Shown: positions 59,789-64,000 of the stretch, one piece after another | How the letters are laid out: each line of letters begins with the position of its first letter | Position numbering within the stretch: position 1 is the first letter of the stretch | Position numbers and translations under genes: made by a program | Origin: Chloranthus sessilifolius | Lineage: Eukaryota; Streptophyta; Magnoliopsida; Chloranthales; Chloranthaceae | Direction of reading: 5' to 3' | Assembly (NCBI GenBank): GCA_021018995.1 | Contig: CM037585.1 | Coordinates: forward strand, 69,194,646-69,258,645 | Length of the DNA: 64,000 nt | Notes under the pieces: model-generated | Seen by the model: only the letters and a program-made list of their open reading frames with translations | Database searches by the model: none | What the model was told of the DNA's origin: nothing

Positions 59789-60304
59789 ATATAATTACGC
59801 GATGTGAAACCGGATCTATGCCGTTTGATTTGAAGGGCACATAATAAAATAGATGGCGTCAAAGATAGACACGAAAAAAAGGCGATATTGCTTCTTTAAA
59901 AAAAAAAATAAATAAAAATTAACAATCGATGGCGACTCTTAACACAATCGATGGCGACCATTTTAGGAGTTGTCATCGATTATTTATAAAGTCGTCATTG
60001 ACTCTGTACACAGTCGCCATTGACTTTGTACATAGTCACCATCGACTGTATAAAAAAAAACGCGACTCTATACAAAGTCACCATAGACTGTGAATTTTTT
60101 TTTTTTTTTTATAGTCGATGGTGACTGTGTATAGAGTCGATGTCGACTCTGTAAACAATTGTTGCCGACTCTTAAAATGGTCGATATCGACTGTGTATAA
60201 AGTCGATATCGCCTTTTTTCATATCTATCTTCAACACTATCGATTTTATATTGTGGGCTTCAAATCAGACAGCATAGATCTCGTTTCACATCGCGTAAAT
60301 ATAG
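59789..60304. mobile_element. Foldback element with long inverted repeats (about 516 bp)
   Basis: The outer arms match in inverted orientation, from TTACGCGATGTGAAAC (about 59794) through AGATCTATG/GGATCTATG and TTTGATTTGAAG to AAAAGGCGAT. On the right the same runs as ATCGCC...CTTCAAATCAGACAG...GTTTCACATCGCGTAA, ending near 60304. The inner 59930-60215 holds tandem copies of GTCGATGGCGACT-like units in both orientations, with a T-run near the centre. No coding capacity is seen. It looks like a foldback or long-TIR MITE, perhaps MULE-related; no target duplication was found. Confidence 0.75.
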
Positions 60305-60343
60305 AAAAATGCAAATATTTAAAATTTTACGTTATATAGGTGT

Positions 60344-60506
60344 ATCATCTTCTTCCTCATTTTAATCTGCTACAGTCTCTGACGAAAAAGGTGTATCTGG
60401 ATCGATCCAAATAGCAGATCGGAGTAGATTGGACTGAGGACGCCGTCACCTTCACCACCTCTGACTTTTATAAACTGTAGTAGATTAAAATGAGGAAGAA
60501 GATGAT
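60344..60506. repeat. 33-bp inverted repeat with 97-bp loop
   Basis: The arm at 60344-60376 (ATCATCTTCTTCCTCATTTT...) and the arm at 60474-60506 are reverse complements with a single mismatch. The loop is 97 bp. It lies 40 bp right of the foldback element. It could be a small MITE or a hairpin-RNA source; I cannot tell which. Confidence 0.8.
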
Positions 60507-60599
60507 GTTTTTGTGCGTTAAAGAAAGGGGGTAATTTGGACTTTTGGCTATCCTTAGGGTCAGCTAGGCTCCCAGCTAGTCAGTTTTGGTAAAGGTGAA

Positions 60600-61735
60600 A
60601 ATATAGGGCCTCTAACGGGAAAGGTGTATTTGACAGGATTGATCAGGTAAATTTCCCATTGAATATTGAACTCATTGAACCCTCATTGAACTTTGAACTT
60701 TGAATTATCTATGAAATATGATCTCAATATTATGTTTAGCATGTGTATGTGATTTAAAGTGAATCCATAGAAAAGGATCTTGTGCGACGATACATATTGA
60801 ACTGTTACGATGGTATATCTTTATTCGAACCATTACGACGATATATCTATATCTGAACTGTTACGGCGGTATATCCGTAACTAAATCGTGCTTTGGTACA
60901 CATTGAACCGTGATGACGGCCCATCGAATCGCACAAGTATTCCTCACAAGGCAGGGGCTTGGGCACATTGAAAATTGTTCTTGAACTATGATGGCTAGGA
61001 TCCCCATCGGCAGCCTCTGGCTCGTTAGCTATACTTGCGTGAGAGATTTTTAAGTTAGATTATTTAAGTCATGCATGAACATAAGAAATGACATCTGAAA
61101 AGAATAAGACATCAACGTAATGCATTGCATTGATGCATGTGCATGAAACCCACATTTGAGGTTTCTGAAAATGACATTTGAAATCCACTGGAAAATATAT
61201 CATTCATTCATCTCTGTAATTAAAATAATCATCTTAGAATTTGAATTGTAATGACTCCTATTAGAATCGGTAAGAGCTATGTGTTAGATGGTCATAGTAT
61301 GAATGGTTATTGGGTTCTCCCTACTAAGTATGTGGACTTTTGGCTCACTCCGACATAATGTGTCACATGTACTGACATTGATAAGGACCCTGACTTTGTA
61401 CCGGAAGATGAGGAAGATCTTCCACTAGAAGATTACTACCCTTAGTAGAACTTTGCGGATTTTGTATTTGGTACAAACTTGAGAAATTACATTAGAACCT
61501 TTGATTATTATGTTTCATGTACTTGATGTAAATACCATTGTTTGTGTGATGGACAACCATCACCGGTGGTATAGTTTGGTTTAGTATTTTCATTTATGAG
61601 CATTGAAGTATTTGTTTCAGATTACAGAAACTTGATTTGATTGATATCAAATAAATTCTGTGTTTAGATTGTGAATTATGATCTAGCGACCCGGTATTTT
61701 TATATTTTCCGATTTAGAAATTTCGGGTCGTTACA
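60600..61735 (+). mobile_element. LTR-like remnant ending in GGGTCGTTACA
   Basis: The right end, TTTCGGGTCGTTACA (61721-61735), is a common 3' end of plant Ty3/gypsy LTRs. The stretch includes a 28-bp tandem array (60771-60930), also common in such LTRs. The left end is not defined, and no internal region or partner LTR is seen. It would be a solo or broken fossil. Confidence 0.4.
60771..60930 (+). repeat. 28-bp tandem repeat
   Basis: Units begin GAACYRTTACGRYGGTATAT near 60799, 60827 and 60855, a period of 28 bp. A diverged piece (GAACCGTGATGACGG) lies near 60905. Confidence 0.8.
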
Positions 61736-62283
61736 ATAATTGGTTGGGCTTCAGTACGAGCCTGCCTAGATCTAACTTGTTTGGCTTTGGATTTACCTTA
61801 AATAGAAATCATAAGCTTGAATGCACTTGAGCCGAGCCCTAGCCTGATTATGTATTGGGGCTGAGTTCAAGCCTAATTTTTAAGGTAAAAACTAATGAGG
61901 CTAATGAAAGCTCGTCCCACACTCCGCCAAGCCTGATTGTAGTTAGGAAAAAGGCTGGGGTGATCCAAATTTGGTTTGGCTTAAATAGCCCAAGCCTGAA
62001 TGTACACGACACCGAGCTTAATACTATTTTGTACTTGGGCGAAAATTGAAGACTAAAAGGTTATGGAGACTTCGGCTTGACCCTAGCCACACGGGAACTG
62101 GTGAGGAGTGTGGGGTACTAAAAAGGCCTCAATTAATCGGACTTTGGGCCCATACATTGGTTTGGGCCAGATTGGACTTGTTTTATTTGGGCCTACGGAC
62201 CTGTTCGAGCATTCAGTTGCCAAGTGCGGTTTTTGTTTTTTTTTTCCTGTGATAGAAATCCAAAGTGCGGTTTTACTTAAATG
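61736..62283. other. Intergenic sequence upstream of the GEX2-like gene
   Basis: No gene is seen. Short repeated pieces such as CCAAGCCTGAATGTAC and GAGCCGAGCCCTAGCC occur, of unknown origin. The + strand frames at 61855-62049 and 62046-62252 show no domain. Confidence 0.5.
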
Positions 62284-62410
62284 AAAAGGGTGATTTGAAA
62301 TTCTTTCGAAAAAAGAAGGAAAAGGGTGATTTGAATTTGTTTCGAAAAAAGAAGGAAAAGGGTGATTTGAAATTGTTTCGAAAAAAGAAGAAGAAGAAAT
62401 GGGTGATTTG
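62284..62410 (+). repeat. 36-bp minisatellite, about 120-240 bp upstream of the start codon
   Basis: GGGTGATTTGAAATT blocks start at 62288, 62324, 62360 and 62401 (spacing 36, 36 and 41 bp), each followed by TTTCGAAAAAAGAAG. The array lies in the promoter or 5' leader of the GEX2-like gene. Confidence 0.9.
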
Positions 62411-62525
62411 AAACGTGGGGAGTGAGTTGGGGCGAGTGAAGACAGATAAATGAGTAACTGACGACAACTACTTCGGTTCCTTCCCTGCGTCTCTCTTCTC
62501 TTCCTCGTTGCACTTTACACTAGTC

Positions 62526-63229
62526 ATGGCATTTCCGTTTCACTTGTTCATTCTCTTCGCCTTCTTCTCCCTCCTTGTTGCAGCAGCACAAGGTATGTGT
62601 ATCTTTTCCATTTCTTCAAATCTGTGTGATACATACATGAACCCATCTCCTTCTTCTTATTTATTTATTATTTATTATATTATATATACTATAAGTATTC
62701 GCAATCTCCAAGTTTACCCATTATCATGTGTTGCAATGCGTTTGATTTTTTGAATTTTGTCGTCTCGATTTTCTAAGTTTACCCATCATCTTTTTCGTTT
62801 GATTTATTTGTCTCGATTTTTGTTATATATATGAATATGATTGTGCTTTCAAATTTCCTAGTCATTATCATTTATAATTGGGCTTGGTTTAATGGCATTC
62901 CGTAGATAAGCAACGGTTACCTAGCTTCATTGTCAGTTGGTTGGATGATAAGCATACGTTCAAGGCAGGGGATATAGCAACCATCAAGATTGAGATAATC
63001 GACGATTTTGATAACGGGACACAAAGATATGCTGATAGGTTTACTCTCTCTGTGAAAGAGAAGAAGGGGGATAGTTCATATGTCTCAGGTGTTACTTCAT
63101 CTCTTGACCCACAATCTACTAATTGGAATATTACCTTTATTCCAATTTTGGTTGGGCAGTTTCCCGTCACTATCAATGATTCTCGCTCCGGAGTCTTGGA
63201 TTGGTCACTTCATTTTAATGTTGTAGCAG
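62526..63229 (+). CDS. GEX2: GAMETE EXPRESSED 2-like protein, first two exons (partial)
   Basis: This is the 5' end of an ordinary host gene. Exon 1 (62526-62592) starts at ATG and encodes MAFPFHLFILFAFFSLLVAA, a clear signal peptide. It ends at a good donor (AAG/GTATGTGT). Intron 1 is 62593-62905, ending TAG. Exon 2 (62906-63229) encodes about 108 residues with SWLDDKHTFKAGDIATIKI, DNGTQRYADRFTLSV and TNWNITFIPILVGQFPVTI, an Ig-like/filamin-type repeat. It ends at CAG/GTATAG. Both introns are phase 1, so exon 2 is a symmetric domain exon. The segment resembles the N-terminus of GEX2, a sperm-surface protein with filamin-like repeats that is needed for gamete attachment in Arabidopsis. The rest of the gene lies right of the window. 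The intron and exon calls are firm; the name comes from motif recognition. Confidence 0.65.
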
Positions 63230-63676
63230 GTATAGCTTTTATATGGCATAATGATTTTGATTTATTTATTTATACAATTAGAGTTGGAAAAGTTGGTTTT
63301 ATTGGTTCGATAAAGAATCAGACTTTTTCGAATGTCCAGAACAATTGTTTTTGGGCATTTTTGTTTGTTTACCTTTGTATAGTCTTGGAAAATATTTACT
63401 TCAAGATGCAACATTTTGGCTCTGACATAAGAATTTTGAATCACATTCGAGTGAGACCCCTCTGGAAGATATGCCTTTCGTTTTTCTAGTCTGCATTTGA
63501 ATACACAGTTAACAAGTTCTGGTTTTTTTTTTTTTCATTTTTTTTTTTTTTAAATTATTTTTTATTTTGCAATATACTTTCTCGATAGATTGCTAGACTT
63601 TTACTTCTCTGAGCAATTTGGATTTTATTGGTTGTGGTCAAAGAAGCCAATCCATAGAGTTATTAAGAAAAATCTG
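63230..63676 (+). other. Start of intron 2 of the GEX2-like gene
   Basis: AT-rich intron sequence with a long T run (63520-63552). The frame continuing from exon 2 to 63489 is intron read-through with no domain. No further exon is seen before the window ends. Confidence 0.6.
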
Positions 63677-64000
63677 TGTCACGCCCCGAAATCCGATACA
63701 TGATCTATTTCTGTATATGAACACATTCAATCATGGATCAAAATTTCATCCGATACCGATACGTATCGGTATCGGAACTCACCGATATGGTACATTGAAT
63801 GTACCGTATCGGTGGTTTCCCATACATTTACTGGACGATACATTCAATGTATCGGCCGGTACCGTCTAGTACCGATAAGTATCGGTTTTGGGCTCGGACG
63901 ATACGTATCGGTTTTCCGAAATTTTAATCCTTGCATTCAATAATCAAAGTTCAAATAAAGGAAATACAACGGTCTATTCTCATTAATAAAATTCAAAGTT
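63677..64000. mobile_element. LTR-like fragment in intron 2, interrupted by a MITE
   Basis: TGTCACGCCCCGAAATCCG (63677) is a typical start of plant Ty3-type LTRs, or the inverted end of one. The sequence resumes after the MITE at 63934 and runs off the window. Family and extent are uncertain; it is a fossil. Confidence 0.4.
63732..63933. mobile_element. hAT-like MITE (202 bp)
   Basis: The left end is CATGGATCAAAATTTC; the right end, read inverted, is CAAGGATTAAAATTTC. It is flanked by a perfect 8-bp duplication CATTCAAT (63724-63731 and 63934-63941). The interior is full of CGATACGTATCGG-like palindromes. The TIR is related to that of the MITE at 48095-48322. Confidence 0.9.

Noticed and set aside
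61441-61735. Possible acidic C-terminus of a protein (DPDFVPEDEEDLPLEDYYP)
   Set aside because: Only about 20 residues before a stop, no upstream frame, and it lies in an LTR-like context.
62277-62513. Minus-strand frames with repeated Phe-rich units
   Set aside because: They translate the 36-bp minisatellite antisense to the GEX2-like gene.
63230-63489. Continuation of the GEX2-like frame to 63489
   Set aside because: A good donor site at 63229/63230 ends the exon; the later residues have no filamin-like pattern and the DNA is AT-rich intron.

Overview
The window looks like nuclear DNA of a flowering plant. It is almost entirely nested Ty3/gypsy retrotransposon sequence of the Athila and Tat lineages, both plant-specific, with AT-rich spacers, small DNA transposons and one short stretch of an ordinary intron-bearing host gene at the right edge. 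I cannot name the species. Nothing bacterial or organellar is present, and I see no tRNA or rRNA gene.

Layout. (1) 1-3843 and 21501-28140 are two halves of an older Tat-lineage region on the + strand. It holds post-pol spacer repeats, two antisense genes (a DUF7745-like one and an intron-containing plant-mobile-domain one), a repeat-rich 3' untranslated region, a polypurine tract and one LTR (26586 to about 28065), followed by a primer-binding-site-like stretch. (2) 3844-21495 is a complete-length Athila element on the - strand, inserted into the antisense gene with a 5-bp target duplication (CCGAG). (3) 28141-42413 is a second Athila element on the + strand with a shortened 5' LTR. It sits just after the Tat LTR and splits a Tat gag region. 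(4) From 42414 to about 59100 Tat-lineage sequence continues: gag, protease, a G-patch-like segment, reverse transcriptase, two RNase H domains and integrase, then an antisense plant-mobile-domain gene and tandem 3' modules. A 228-bp hAT-like MITE sits inside its pol. (5) 59100-62500 is intergenic, with a 0.5-kb foldback element, a 33-bp inverted repeat, an LTR-like remnant and a 36-bp minisatellite. (6) 62526-64000 is the 5' end of a host gene resembling GAMETE EXPRESSED 2 (GEX2), with two exons visible. Its second intron carries an LTR-like fragment and a second hAT-like MITE.

All LTR elements here are broken fossils. By eye the LTR pair of the minus-strand Athila differs at about 4-5% of sites and that of the plus-strand Athila at about 7%. 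The Tat host sequence must be older than both.

The most unusual signal is regulatory. A 47-bp repeat built on a perfect 21-bp palindrome occurs in the Tat LTR and again just upstream of both antisense genes. In each Athila element a family-specific array of short TCG-centred motifs occurs at two matching places: the LTR U3 region and just ahead of the 3' ORF. Together these suggest that the elements carry copies of their LTR promoter modules in front of their internal genes.
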